A stretch of DNA of 64,000 bases from SHWB01 sp050246875 (GCA_050246875.1 JBFWVF010000006.1:256295-320294), one strand, 5' to 3'. Shown: positions 9,409 through 18,500, counted from the first letter of the stretch. A program made the numbers and translations. Notes: generated from the sequence alone by a model not told the origin.

Positions 9409-9447
9409 CGACTTTTTCATTGTCTCGCAGGAAGTTGGCGGGAGCCT

Positions 9448-9477
9448 CTTGCAATCGTTAGGCACACGCTTCATATT
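9448..9477 (+). promoter_or_regulatory. Predicted promoter of the MmgR-like sRNA
   Basis: CTTGCA (9448-9453) and CATATT (9472-9477) are spaced by 18 bases, placing the transcription start near 9484, exactly at the first base of the 5' hairpin of the sRNA. Alphaproteobacterial housekeeping promoters often use a CTTG-type -35 element, so the match is reasonable, though the -10 is imperfect. Confidence 0.55.
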
Positions 9478-9483
9478 GTGCAT

Positions 9484-9565
9484 TGCGAGAGCGGCGCTGC
9501 CGTTTTCGCGTCTAGGCGTTTCCTCCCTGAACTTGGGCCGTGCCTCACCGCACGGCCCTTTTTTT
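9484..9565 (+). ncRNA. mmgR: MmgR / alpha-r8 family small RNA
   Basis: About 82 nt with the architecture known for the alphaproteobacterial MmgR (alpha-r8) sRNAs. A 5' hairpin is formed by GCGAGAGCGGC (9485-9495) and GCCGTTTTCGC (9499-9509), 11 bp with two G-U pairs and a 3-base loop. A single-stranded linker follows with the decamer TTTCCTCCCT (9519-9528), which I recall as the invariant stretch of this family and which is anti-Shine-Dalgarno in character. A strong rho-independent terminator ends it. A promoter is positioned upstream. In Sinorhizobium MmgR limits polyhydroxybutyrate storage; the targets here are unknown. The assignment is from memory of the family, not a covariance search. 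Confidence 0.78.
9535..9565 (+). terminator. Rho-independent terminator of the sRNA
   Basis: GGGCCGTGC (9535-9543) and GCACGGCCC (9550-9558) make a perfect 9-bp GC-rich stem with the loop CTCACC, followed at once by seven T residues (9559-9565). There is no plus-strand protein gene upstream to terminate, which supports the sRNA call. On the minus strand the hairpin is not followed by a T-tract, so it is directional. Confidence 0.9.
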
Positions 9566-9594
9566 GCTGCGATGCAGCATCACAGGTGAGGCGC

Positions 9595-10251
9595 CTACCG
9601 CAGTTCTGGGTTGGGGCGATCCAGCAACGCCAGAAATTCCCGTCGCGTCTGGGCGTCGGAACGAAATGCACCGAGCATGCGCGAAGTCACCATCAGCACG
9701 CCCGGCTTGTGAACGCCGCGTGTCGTCATGCATTGATGCGCGGCCTCGATGACCACGCCGACGCCCTTGGGTTGCAGTACTTCTTCGATGCAGTTGGCGA
9801 TCTGAGCCGTCATTTTTTCCTGTATCTGCAGGCGTTTGGCATAGGCGACTGCGACGCGCGCCAGCTTCGAGATGCCGACGACGCGATGGTTGGGCAAGTA
9901 GCCGATATGCACACGCCCGATGATGGGGGCGAGATGATGCTCGCAGTGCGACTCGAAGTGGATGTCACGCAGCAGCACCATTTCGTCGTAGCCGTCGATT
10001 TCCTCGAAGGTCCGGCTGAGATACTGCACCGGATCCTCGCGGTAGCCGGAAAACCACTCCTCGAAGGCGCGGACGACGCGCGCCGGTGTATCGACCAGCC
10101 CTTCGCGGGCCGGATCGTCGCCGGCCCAGCGGATCAGCGTGCGCAACGCCTCCTCGGCCTCACCTCGCGACGGCCGCGCACCATCGCCGTTGGCGACAGC
10201 GCGTAGCCGCCCCCGTGACGACGCCCTGGCGCCCCCCTTGCCGTTGGCCAT
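9595..10251 (-). CDS. folE: GTP cyclohydrolase I (FolE)
   Basis: A 218-residue type I GTP cyclohydrolase, first step of tetrahydrofolate and pterin synthesis (GTP to 7,8-dihydroneopterin triphosphate, cytoplasmic). Diagnostic blocks are DTPARVVRAFEEW, the zinc and active-site motif FESHCEHHLAPI (Cys and His ligands), HIGYLPNHRVVGISKLAR, RLQIQEKMTAQIA and the second zinc Cys in EAAHQCMTTRGV. Length is normal. The first 30 residues are basic and variable. It ends 30 bp beyond the sRNA terminator, facing it. Confidence 0.97.
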   Translation of the reverse strand: MANGKGGARASSRGRLRAVANGDGARPSRGEAEEALRTLIRWAGDDPAREGLVDTPARVVRAFEEWFSGYREDPVQYLSRTFEEIDGYDEMVLLRDIHFESHCEHHLAPIIGRVHIGYLPNHRVVGISKLARVAVAYAKRLQIQEKMTAQIANCIEEVLQPKGVGVVIEAAHQCMTTRGVHKPGVLMVTSRMLGAFRSDAQTRREFLALLDRPNPELR

Positions 10252-10338
10252 CGCTGCTGACTCCTGCTGCGGTCCTCGGGGCGCACTCCCCGGGAGCTTA
10301 TGAGATGGGATGATTTGCCTTGCCGGCCAGACCCGGCG

Positions 10339-11223
10339 TCAGGCGACGATGGCGCCTGCGCCGGCCGCTGCGAGGCCAGCCGCGAGCGTGCGCATGTCGG
10401 CCGCGACCTGAGCCAGCCGCGCACCCCGTTCGAGGCGGTTCTCGTCCATGTACAGGGCGCGATTCAGTTCGATCTGCAAGGCGTGCACGCCCCGCCGCGG
10501 GCGACCGTAGTGACGGGTGATGAAGCCCCCCGAATACGGCGCATTGCGGGTCACCGAGTAGCCGAGCCCCGCCAGCGTGTCGGCAACAAGATCGGACAGG
10601 CTGCGCGCGCAGCTTGTGCCATGCCCATCCCCGAGAATGACGTCGACCCGGCGGCGCAGCCCGGCGTCGTCCTCCATCGGCCCCGCGACCGACGGCATGG
10701 AATGGCAGTCGATCAGCACACAATAGCCGAACTGCCGCCGCGTCTGGCCAATGAGATCCTCAAGCGCCGCGTGATAGGGTCGCCATAGCCCTTCCACGCG
10801 CGCCGCCGCTTCCGCGAAGGCCAGCCGTTCACGGTAAATCTCCGCCCCGCTCGCAACAAGGCGAGCGATGGTGCCGAGCCCGGCGGCAACCCGCGGCGAG
10901 CGCGTATTGACCCATTCCGGCAGGCGTTCGGCAAACATCGCCGGATCGAGTTCGTAAGGTTCGCGGTTGGGATCGATGTAGGCGCGCGGAAACAGGGCCT
11001 TGAGAAGCGGCGCCCCGACATGGGCAACATCGCTGAACAACTCATCGACGAAGGCGTCCTCGGAACGGCGGATCGCCAGCGGATCGAGGCGACTGGCAGC
11101 AAGGAACTCCGGCGGATAGTCGCGGCCCGAATGGGGTGAGGAAAAGACCAGGGCAGCCGTCTGCTCGGCCGGCGCCACGATTTCGATCGCGGCCTTGGTC
11201 TGTGCCCGGGTTTCCTGATCCAT
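10339..11223 (-). CDS. N-formylglutamate amidohydrolase family protein
   Basis: A 294-residue zinc amidohydrolase of the N-formylglutamate deformylase (HutG/FGase) family. Motifs visible are SSPHSGRDYP, RSEDAFVDELF, FPRAYIDPNREPYELDP, LIDCHSMP and IELNRALYM. ATG 11223 is chosen over the GTG at 11289 because the extra 22 residues are basic and unlike the family. No other histidine-degradation gene is near, so its substrate may be another N-acyl amino acid. It diverges from cpdR, an arrangement I recall as common in alphaproteobacteria. Confidence 0.85.
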   Translation of the reverse strand: MDQETRAQTKAAIEIVAPAEQTAALVFSSPHSGRDYPPEFLAASRLDPLAIRRSEDAFVDELFSDVAHVGAPLLKALFPRAYIDPNREPYELDPAMFAERLPEWVNTRSPRVAAGLGTIARLVASGAEIYRERLAFAEAAARVEGLWRPYHAALEDLIGQTRRQFGYCVLIDCHSMPSVAGPMEDDAGLRRRVDVILGDGHGTSCARSLSDLVADTLAGLGYSVTRNAPYSGGFITRHYGRPRRGVHALQIELNRALYMDENRLERGARLAQVAADMRTLAAGLAAAGAGAIVA

Positions 11224-11397
11224 GACGATCTGGTGTAGCGCGAATGAAGCCGCGAGGCCACCCCGCCGGCGCCCGGACTTTCGCCTCACCGGTAGGCGCG
11301 TTCACGCTTTGGCAAGGTCTCGCGGCGACACTGTGCCGGCGTGCGCCCGGCTCCGACGGCCCCGGCGGCGTCAACCGCAGGCGGGGTTCGACCGGGC

Positions 11398-11754
11398 ATG
11401 GCGCGCATCCTTCTCGCCGAGGACGACGACGGCATGCGGGCCTTTCTCGCCCGCGCTCTCGAGCGGGCCGGCCACGACGTCGTCGCCGTTCCTGACGGCC
11501 TCGCCGGCCTTGCGATGGTCGGCGAGCGCGCCTTCGACCTGCTGATCGCCGACATCGTCATGCCCGGCCTCGACGGCATCGAGTTGTCGCGACGGGCAGG
11601 CAAGGTGAACGCCGATCTGCGTGTCATGTTCATCACAGGCTTCGCCGCGGTGGCCATGGACGCCGAACGCTCGCTGGGCGACGCCAAGGTGCTGTCGAAG
11701 CCGTTCCACCTGCGCGATCTGGTCGACCACGTCGACCGCGTGCTGGCCGCCTGA
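11398..11754 (+). CDS. cpdR: CpdR-like response regulator
   Basis: A 118-residue single receiver domain, the exact size of Caulobacter CpdR. It shares the diagnostic sequences MARILLAEDD, FDLLIADIVMPGLDGIELSRRA (phospho-acceptor Asp in ADIVMP), VMFITGFAAVAM and the C-terminal KVLSKPFHLRDLVDHVDRVL. In Caulobacter, unphosphorylated CpdR is an adaptor that primes the ClpXP protease for cell-cycle substrates, with phosphate arriving through CckA-ChpT. ATG 11398 is preferred to the GTG at 11341, since homology begins at MARILL. It lies 75 bp upstream of tRNA-Val. Confidence 0.93.
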   Translation: MARILLAEDDDGMRAFLARALERAGHDVVAVPDGLAGLAMVGERAFDLLIADIVMPGLDGIELSRRAGKVNADLRVMFITGFAAVAMDAERSLGDAKVLSKPFHLRDLVDHVDRVLAA

Positions 11755-11829
11755 ACCACCGGCGGTCCCCGGCTGATGGGGTGGGTTGCGCAAGCCCTGG
11801 AGCCGGTGTAATAGGCCCGGCCGGGCGAT

Positions 11830-11904
<75 letters not shown>

Positions 11905-12316
11905 TCCGTCCGGTTTTCAAGGCATTGTTCTATAGAGGATTTCGACGCTTGACCTATGGCGGCCAGCGCACCGCTCCGACCCGATTCAACACGAACGAGC
12001 CATGCTTGGCCCAGCAGTCTCGGGAGGCGTCTGGGCTCTGGCCGTGATCCGCCTACGACGACGCTGGCGCCCGTCGCCTGACAAAGGCCCTGAATCCCAC
12101 GCTCCGATCCCCTGGGGGGCCGTCATCGACGCGCTCGATCTGTGCGTCGAGAACCGCCCGGGCGGACCGTTCCACCGGGTCCGCTATTGTCGGTTCGTCC
12201 GACCATGGCACCGCGGCCGTTCGACACCTCTGGCCGCGCCCGGTAGACTGATGCCTCTATCGGCTGTTTACCGCCACCGGTGCCGGCCGGGCGGCCGATA
12301 TCGAAGGAATCCCCGG
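11905..12316. other. Gene-free interval between tRNA-Val and the LacI gene
   Basis: About 410 bp. The LacI reading frame continues upstream to 12002 but the encoded residues are Arg/Pro-rich and unlike the family, so I treat them as non-coding. I found no convincing promoter, terminator or repeat apart from the Shine-Dalgarno sequence AAGGAA (12304-12309) serving the LacI start at 12317. Confidence 0.5.
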
Positions 12317-13327
12317 TTGGCGATCACGCTCACCGCGCTTGCACGCCAGGTCGGTGTCGATCCGTCGCTGGTATCCCGCGTCCTGCGCCGCGATCCCAAT
12401 GCCCGCATTTCAAGCGAGAAACGGGCAGCGATCCTCGCGCTGGCCGAGCAGACCGGCTATCGCCCAAACCGTGTCGCCCGTTCGCTGCGAACGCACCGTA
12501 CCTTTATTCTCGGCATGCTGACGCCGCACATCACCAACCCGTTTCATTCGTGGCTGTTCCGAGCCGTCGAGCGGACAGCCAACGCCGCCGGTTACGATGT
12601 CATCCTTTGTAACACCGAGGACGACCCGGAACGCTTTGAAAAGGTCGTTCGGACGCTGGCCGAAGGACACGTCGACGGGCTGCTCGTCGCCACCGCGCGC
12701 ACGCATGACCCGGCCATCGATCTGCTGGGCCATCTCGGCCTGCCATACGTCCTGCTCAACCGCCGACGCGAGGACGGCAACGATCCGTGGTTTGGCCCCG
12801 ATGCCTTCCAGACTGGATGGCTCGGCGGCCAGCACCTCGTGACACTCGGGCACCGCCGCATCGGAGCACTGTTCGGCTGGTCGGAGATCGGCAACGTGCC
12901 GGACCGCTCACGCGGCTATGTCGCGGCCCTCGCGGCACATGGCCTGTCGCCGGCCGAATGCCTGCTTGCAACCGAGGTGACCTCGCGCGACATGGCCTAC
13001 GAGATCACCCGCGACTGGCTGGCGCGTCCCGAGGCACAGCGGCCGACTGCGATCTTCGCGCCCGACACGATCCTGTCGGGCGGCGCCATGCTGGCCATCC
13101 AGCGAGGCGGCCTTCGTATCCCGGCGGACATATCCTTTGTCTCGTACAGCGCCTCGCTGAACCCCGACATGACCAGCCTGTGCGTGCCCGTCGACGAGAT
13201 TGGCGAGCGTGCCTGCGGGCATCTCATCGGCCATCTCGCCGGTGGCCGGTCGGGGCCGGTATCCGGCGGTCCGGTGACACTGCCGGTCGTGCTCGTCGAC
13301 CGTGGTTCGACCACGCCTTTGGGTTAA
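12317..13327 (+). CDS. LacI-family transcriptional regulator
   Basis: A 336-residue repressor-type protein. The N-terminal helix-turn-helix is ITLTALARQVGVDPSLVSRVLRR, followed by the hinge NRVARSLRTHRT and the periplasmic-binding-protein-like effector domain (LGMLTPHITNPFHSWLFRAVE through DISFVSYSASLNPDMTSL). TTG 12317 is the best start: AAGGAA lies 7 bases upstream and the HTH begins directly after it. The gene converges on the OsmC-like gene, sharing 3 bp at the stop codons. The likely targets are the convergent transporter/CoA-transferase operon, whose promoter holds a CG-centred palindrome of LacI type. The effector is unknown. Confidence 0.92.
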   Translation: MAITLTALARQVGVDPSLVSRVLRRDPNARISSEKRAAILALAEQTGYRPNRVARSLRTHRTFILGMLTPHITNPFHSWLFRAVERTANAAGYDVILCNTEDDPERFEKVVRTLAEGHVDGLLVATARTHDPAIDLLGHLGLPYVLLNRRREDGNDPWFGPDAFQTGWLGGQHLVTLGHRRIGALFGWSEIGNVPDRSRGYVAALAAHGLSPAECLLATEVTSRDMAYEITRDWLARPEAQRPTAIFAPDTILSGGAMLAIQRGGLRIPADISFVSYSASLNPDMTSLCVPVDEIGERACGHLIGHLAGGRSGPVSGGPVTLPVVLVDRGSTTPLG

Positions 13328-14538
13328 GCCGCTGCCCGCGCCACACGCAGGGCCTTGCCGTTGTGCGATATCCCGACGACGGGTTCGAGGGTCGAACCGA
13401 GCAGCGCATGCAGGTAGCAGGTGCGTGCCGCGATGTGCAGCAAGGTCTCGTGCGTCTCGTCGCCGGCACCACCATTGAGGAACAGGTGCGTGTCGACCGG
13501 ACCAGCGGCGCCGGCAAGCGAACCGACCGCGGCACGTCCATGCAGCTCGAAGGGCGTGAACTGCACCAACCGCACGCCCTCGATATCGAATTTCTGATGC
13601 TCGATGTAACGCGACAGCTGGGTCATGTAGCAGAACACGATGGCGGCCGAGACGAGCGCAAGGCCGCTGGGCCCCTGGTCGCCCTCCACACGCTCGTCGG
13701 ACTTCAGCGCGAAATGGCTGACACCCGGCAGCTCCAGCCATGTGTCCGTTTCCGTGACGCCGGCAGGATCGAGCAGCCTGCTGCGACCGGAAATCGTGCG
13801 CACGATGCGGCGGATGGCGCCGGAACTGGCGTCGACTAGCTCACCCTGACGGATCTCGCCCGTCTTGTAGATCAGGTCCGGCAATTCGTCGCTGCCGGCC
13901 AGCGGCGCCGGTGCGACACGATAGGTGAGGTAAGGGTCCGCGGCGTCCGGCGCGTCGGAATTGGGCATGCGCGTCACTGGGCGGCGACGGCCGTTGACAT
14001 AGATGGCGAATGTATTGCGCAAGGCCGTGCGATACATGGCGATGACTGGCGAGGCACGCAGCGCGGCATCGACCAGCGCCTCGACCGCGGACGACGATGC
14101 CTGCGTGTCGATGCTCACCTCGATCGTCGGCGGATGTGCGTGCCCTTGTCCGTCGCCGCGCACGAACGACCCCTCGATGTGATAGGGGTTCTGCACGAAC
14201 AGCGACAGGCCATCGACGACGATGCCGCGCGCCTTCGCCAGGGAGAGCAGGCGATTGGCCACGTCGCCATGCACGGCGGCGTTCATGAAACCGAGCGGGA
14301 ACGGCGCCAGGTCCGTGCCCTTGATGTGCTTGCCCTCATCCGTGGTCATCCGCCAGGCGCTGCCGCCGGCCCCTTCGGAGACCACAGCCTCCTTCTGGTA
14401 GAGGTTGAGGACACGCGCCTCGGTAACGAAGACGTCGCGGGCGGCCGTGGCGCCGAGCACGCCGGGCCGGGCGCTGCCCCGCCGGGTCCTGAAGGCCAGC
14501 GGGTAGCCCGAGCCCTGAATGGAATTGTAGTCGGCCAT
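13324..14538 (-). CDS. Double-length OsmC-family protein
   Basis: A 404-residue protein whose C-terminal half looks like an OsmC/Ohr domain: FCYMTQLSRYIEHQ holds the first expected cysteine, and LLHIAARTCYLHALLGS the second, with the GVRLVQFTPFE strand between. The N-terminal half (about 85-190) has an OsmC-like segment, VEALVDAALRASPVIAMYRTALRN, but no cysteines, suggesting a degenerate duplication. OsmC proteins reduce organic peroxides through the Cys pair, but this long form in a carboxylate operon may do something else. It is the last gene of the minus-strand operon, 23 bp after the CitE-like gene. Confidence 0.65.
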   Translation of the reverse strand: MADYNSIQGSGYPLAFRTRRGSARPGVLGATAARDVFVTEARVLNLYQKEAVVSEGAGGSAWRMTTDEGKHIKGTDLAPFPLGFMNAAVHGDVANRLLSLAKARGIVVDGLSLFVQNPYHIEGSFVRGDGQGHAHPPTIEVSIDTQASSSAVEALVDAALRASPVIAMYRTALRNTFAIYVNGRRRPVTRMPNSDAPDAADPYLTYRVAPAPLAGSDELPDLIYKTGEIRQGELVDASSGAIRRIVRTISGRSRLLDPAGVTETDTWLELPGVSHFALKSDERVEGDQGPSGLALVSAAIVFCYMTQLSRYIEHQKFDIEGVRLVQFTPFELHGRAAVGSLAGAAGPVDTHLFLNGGAGDETHETLLHIAARTCYLHALLGSTLEPVVGISHNGKALRVARAAA

Positions 14539-14561
14539 CGCGTCCTCCCGGATATGTGGCG

Positions 14562-15413
14562 TCAGCCGGCGACCTCCGCCTTCGCCTTCTTGTACATGGC
14601 ATAGTCGACCAGCTTGCCCTCGAAGGCTATGGCGGCCAGGCCCCTAGCTTCGGCGTCTTCGAACGCGGTGACCATGCGGCGGTAATACGCAACGGTATCG
14701 GGGTTCGGCGCGTAGACTTCGCGGGCGATGGCAACCTGTCGCGGATGGATTAGGGCGCGGCCGTCATAACCCATGCGCTTGGAGAGCACGCAGTCGGCGC
14801 GCAAGCCATCGTCGTCGTTGATGTCGCTGTAAGCGCCGTCGAGGACATAGGGCAGCCCTGCCGCGCGGCATTCGAGCAGCACCTTGCCACGCCCATACAT
14901 CAGTTCTGGTCCGGCGCTCGACCAGGCGCACTTGAGATCGCGCTGCAGGTCGGCATCCTCCGCGCTGCCATACACGATGCTGTCGACGCGCTTCGCCGCA
15001 GTCACCAAATCGTAGCAGCGATGCACGCCGAGCGCCGTCTCCATGATCAGTACCAGCCGCATCGAGTCCGGCTCCATGGCGCGCTCGCGTTCGAGCCGGG
15101 TGACGATGGCATCGACGCGCTGAACCAGTGCGACGGTGTCGACCATCGGCACGTAGAGACCCTGGATGTGCGGCGACACGACGGCTTCGAGATCGGCCTC
15201 GAGCAGGGCCGGATCGCTGTTGACGCGGACGACCGCGGAAATGTCGAGGCCAGGCAGAAGGGCAGCGACGTCCCCACGCACCTTGGCCTTCAGCGCGGCG
15301 GGCACCGAATCCTCGAGGTCGACGATGATCGCGTCGGGCGCGTAGCGCGGCGCCTTGGCGATGAGATCGGGACGGTTGCCGGGCGTGAACAGGGTAATCA
15401 AAGGCTTGGCCAT
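14562..15413 (-). CDS. HpcH/HpaI aldolase/citrate lyase-type (CitE-like) C-C lyase
   Basis: A 283-residue CitE-like enzyme. ATG 15413 gives the family N-terminus KPLITLFTPGNRPDLIAKA. Motifs are AIIVDLEDSVP (DLEDSV), VRVNSDP, the metal-binding glutamate in VLIMETALGV, YGSAEDADLQRDL and the C-terminal GYDGRALIHPRQV. These enzymes cleave acyl-CoA thioesters such as malyl-CoA, citramalyl-CoA or beta-methylmalyl-CoA. With the CoA-transferase at the head of the operon, an inferred route is uptake of an acid, CoA activation and retro-aldol cleavage; the substrate is not evident. Confidence 0.85.
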   Translation of the reverse strand: MAKPLITLFTPGNRPDLIAKAPRYAPDAIIVDLEDSVPAALKAKVRGDVAALLPGLDISAVVRVNSDPALLEADLEAVVSPHIQGLYVPMVDTVALVQRVDAIVTRLERERAMEPDSMRLVLIMETALGVHRCYDLVTAAKRVDSIVYGSAEDADLQRDLKCAWSSAGPELMYGRGKVLLECRAAGLPYVLDGAYSDINDDDGLRADCVLSKRMGYDGRALIHPRQVAIAREVYAPNPDTVAYYRRMVTAFEDAEARGLAAIAFEGKLVDYAMYKKAKAEVAG

Positions 15414-15478
15414 GGCACGCTCGCTGTCAGGAACAAAGGAAAGGGCGGCGCATCCGACAGCAACGTCGCCCGGACGAT

Positions 15479-17344
15479 CTATGGCCTGCGGCCGGCGAAG
15501 CCCAGACGGGCCGCCAGCGCCGCCCGATGCTCGTGCAGCAGCAGGGCGGCCAGCGCGACGAGACCGACGGCGCGCGCCAGAGGCTCGGGAAAGAGCGTTA
15601 TGACGGCGATGGCACCGTAGAGCTGGCGCTCCCATAGCTGCAGGGGCCGGTGCGTGTGGCCCTCGATCACCGCCGCGAAGCTGTAGAGGCCGGCGCCGAT
15701 GGCCACGCTGGCATAGACGATCTCCGGCCATGTCCCGCTGACGATCGTGCCGTAGGCCATCAGGAACGGGATGACATAGAGGCCGATGCCGAGGCGCACC
15801 GCATACCAGCCGATGCGGCTGGCATCGGCGCCGGCGATGCCGCTGGCGATGAAGGCGCCGACGGCGACCGGCGGCGTCCACAGCGCCGACAGGCTGAACC
15901 ACATGATGATGAGATGCGCGTTGAACAGCGGCAACCCGACCTCGACCAGCGCCGGCACCGCGATGACGGCGAGGATGATGTAGGCCGCCACCGCCGGTAT
16001 GCCCATGCCGAAGATGTACGACACGATGATCATCAGCAGCATCAGCACCAGCAGACTGCCCTGCGACAGTGCGACGGCGAACGATGCGACTTTCAGCGGC
16101 AGCCCCGGCAGCACCAGCATGGCGATGATGACACCGATGACGCCGGCGCTGGCGCCGACCGTGAGCTGCAGGCGAGCGCCCTCGGCAAAGGTCAACAAGG
16201 CCTCGCGCACGCCCATGCGGCTACGATCGAGCGGCATGATGTAGTGCATGAGGAAGGTCGCGGCGATCGCCCACAGGCCGGCGCGATATGGCGTCGTGCC
16301 ATGGAAGATGAGGAAGAAGACGAGCAGGATGGGCAGCAGCATATGGCCGCCCTGCCGCACCACCCGCCACGCGCTTTCCGTGCTCTCCTCGCGCGCGATG
16401 CCAAGGCGATGCGACAGGAAATGCACCTGCACGTAGATGCCCCAGTAGAACAGAAGCGCCGGGGCAAACGAGTAGAGCGCGACCTCGCGGTAGGGAATCT
16501 GCGTGAACGATGCGAGCAGAAAGGCCGTCGAGCCCATGATCGGCGGCATCAGCACGCCGCCCGCAGACGCTACCGTCTCGATGGCACCGGCGGCATGGGC
16601 CGGGTAGCCCTTGCGTTTCATCAGCGGAATCGTGAACGAGCCGGTGACGGCGACGTTGGCGGCACCCGAGCCGATGATCATGCCGACGGCGGCGCTGGAG
16701 ACCACGGCCGTCTTGGCCGTGCCGCCCTTGAGCCGGCCGACCAGCGTCGTCGACAGCCGAAGCAGGAAATCGCCGAGGCCGCAGGCCTGCACCACCGCGC
16801 CGAAGACGACGAACATCAGCACGTAGGTCGAGTAGATGCTGGTGACCGAGCCATAGATGCCATCGAATCCGAAGATCTGGCCGACGGCTCGCTCGAAGGA
16901 ATAGCCGCGATGGCCCAGCATTCCGGGGATGACGAAGCCCCACAGCGCATAGGCCATGGCGACGGCGGCGAGAATCGGCAGGGCCCAGCCGAGCACGCGC
17001 CGGCACGCCTCGACGCTCAGCAGCAGCGCGACCGAGCCGACGACGATGTCCTGCGTCCGCATCAGGCCCGGCTTCTCGATGTAGTAGGTGTACTCCTTGA
17101 AGAAGTAGGCGGTGACGGCGACCGTCAGCGCGCACAGCAGCCAGTCGAGCGGCGTGATGCGGTTGCCAGCGCTACCGCGGCGCATCGGATAGAGCCAGAA
17201 GATCAGGACGTAGCAGAGGCAGATGTACAGCGGGCTGGTGATATAGAACGGCGTCGTCGTCGCGATCGCGTACATGAAGAACAGCGCGAAGCCGACGGCG
17301 ACGATGTCCGTCAGGTTGCGCTCGAAGCCCTGAAGCTGCCGCAT
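15479..17344 (-). CDS. TRAP transporter fused permease (DctQM-type, TAXI class)
   Basis: A 621-residue inner membrane protein combining the small 4-TM subunit (about residues 15-130) with the large 12-TM DctM-type subunit. Typical large-subunit sequences are present: GAANVAVTGSFTIPLMKRKGYP, SAGGVLMPPIMGSTAFLLA, FGMGIPAVAAYIILAV and WTPPVAVGAFIASGIAG. The 4TM/12TM fusion is the usual companion of TAXI-type binding proteins. It should take up an organic acid, coupled to a sodium gradient, with the binding protein encoded 91 bp upstream. Confidence 0.93.
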   Translation of the reverse strand: MRQLQGFERNLTDIVAVGFALFFMYAIATTTPFYITSPLYICLCYVLIFWLYPMRRGSAGNRITPLDWLLCALTVAVTAYFFKEYTYYIEKPGLMRTQDIVVGSVALLLSVEACRRVLGWALPILAAVAMAYALWGFVIPGMLGHRGYSFERAVGQIFGFDGIYGSVTSIYSTYVLMFVVFGAVVQACGLGDFLLRLSTTLVGRLKGGTAKTAVVSSAAVGMIIGSGAANVAVTGSFTIPLMKRKGYPAHAAGAIETVASAGGVLMPPIMGSTAFLLASFTQIPYREVALYSFAPALLFYWGIYVQVHFLSHRLGIAREESTESAWRVVRQGGHMLLPILLVFFLIFHGTTPYRAGLWAIAATFLMHYIMPLDRSRMGVREALLTFAEGARLQLTVGASAGVIGVIIAMLVLPGLPLKVASFAVALSQGSLLVLMLLMIIVSYIFGMGIPAVAAYIILAVIAVPALVEVGLPLFNAHLIIMWFSLSALWTPPVAVGAFIASGIAGADASRIGWYAVRLGIGLYVIPFLMAYGTIVSGTWPEIVYASVAIGAGLYSFAAVIEGHTHRPLQLWERQLYGAIAVITLFPEPLARAVGLVALAALLLHEHRAALAARLGFAGRRP

Positions 17345-17435
17345 GGCTCGCGCCCCCGCTCGCCGAACCCGCCGGGAAAACGTGGCCGCGGGCGGCTGTA
17401 GCCAGCGCGCCCGCGACCGTCACCGAAAGATGGCG

Positions 17436-18419
17436 CTACGGCAGGATCGCCGCCGGCAGCGTCACGCCCTGCTCCTTCCAGTAGCGCACGGCGCCCGGAT
17501 GGAGCTTGAGACCTTCGTTGGCGAAGGCCCCGTCACGGGCGATGTATTGCGGCGTTTCCCATATCCGCCAGACCTTGTGGTTGGTCTTGAGGTACTCGAC
17601 CCCGGCCGGGCTGAGGTTGACCTTCAGCAGCTCGTAGACGGCATCGTCGGGCACGCTCTTGTTGGCGATGAGATAGCCGAGGAAGCCGACCGTCAGGACT
17701 TCCTTGTCCATCCAGTCGTAGCTCTTCGCCGGGATGGTGAAGGGCACCACCGGCGAGGTCGCCTGCATCTTGCGGATCTGCTCCATGCCCAGCGACAGGA
17801 CGACGATCTTCTTCTGGGCGCCGGCCTGCATGACCGCCGGATACGGCGGCGGGCCGCCGACGAACGCATCGACCGTGCCGTCGACGAAGGCGCGCGCGCT
17901 TTCGTCGAAGGACAGCCGCAGGATCTTCACCTTGTCCTTGATGCCATAGGCATCGAGGATCAGTTCGCCCATGCTGGTGAGCGCGCTGCCCGGCGGGCCG
18001 ACGCTGACCGTCTTGCCGACAAGATCCTCGACCTTGGCGATGCCCTCGCGCGCGTTCCAACTGATGGCGCTGGTGTAGTTGACGGCGAGGCCGCGGATGT
18101 CAGCATAGGGCGGCTCGCCCTTGTACGAGCCGGTACCGCGCAACCCGTTGAAGACGTCCGGTCCACCGGTGAGCGCAAGCTCGGTCTCGCCGCGACCGAC
18201 GAGACGAATGTTTTCGACAAAGCCGGCCGAGGTTTCGGCGGTGATCCGCAGAAGTTTCGTCTTGGTGTTGGTGTTTTCGGCGACACCCGCCGCCAGGTTG
18301 TAGGCGAGCGAGGACGGACCCGCCCCGGCCAGACTCAGTTCGTAGTCGGCCGCCTGCGCCGCCCCGCCCCCGCAGGCAAGGCCGAGTGCGAGCGCGGCGA
18401 CTGCCGCTAGTCTCTTCAT
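17436..18419 (-). CDS. TAXI-family TRAP solute-binding protein
   Basis: A 327-residue periplasmic binding protein. ATG 18419 follows GGGGAG by 5 bases and starts a signal peptide MKRLAAVAALALGLACGGGAAQAA cleaved near residue 24. TAXI features include the N-terminal LSLAGAGPSSLAYNLAAGVAE, VENIRLVGRGETELALTGGPD, the VGKTVSVGPPGSALTSMGE block and the VDAFVGGPPPYPAVMQ region. It captures substrate in the periplasm and delivers it to the fused permease. The ligand cannot be deduced; TAXI proteins often bind glutamate, 2-oxoglutarate or other dicarboxylates. Confidence 0.9.
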   Translation of the reverse strand: MKRLAAVAALALGLACGGGAAQAADYELSLAGAGPSSLAYNLAAGVAENTNTKTKLLRITAETSAGFVENIRLVGRGETELALTGGPDVFNGLRGTGSYKGEPPYADIRGLAVNYTSAISWNAREGIAKVEDLVGKTVSVGPPGSALTSMGELILDAYGIKDKVKILRLSFDESARAFVDGTVDAFVGGPPPYPAVMQAGAQKKIVVLSLGMEQIRKMQATSPVVPFTIPAKSYDWMDKEVLTVGFLGYLIANKSVPDDAVYELLKVNLSPAGVEYLKTNHKVWRIWETPQYIARDGAFANEGLKLHPGAVRYWKEQGVTLPAAILP

Positions 18420-18500
18420 GCGTTCACTCCCCATTGTTCGATCCGCCCGTTGAAGGCCGGACGGATCGCATCGTCCGACAGCGGCCGCCGCCGGCAAACC

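Noticed and set aside
15650..17401. Long plus-strand reading frame opposite the TRAP permease
   Set aside because: Composition is rich in His, Arg, Asp and Gln with no fold or motif. The minus-strand frame is a clear TRAP permease.
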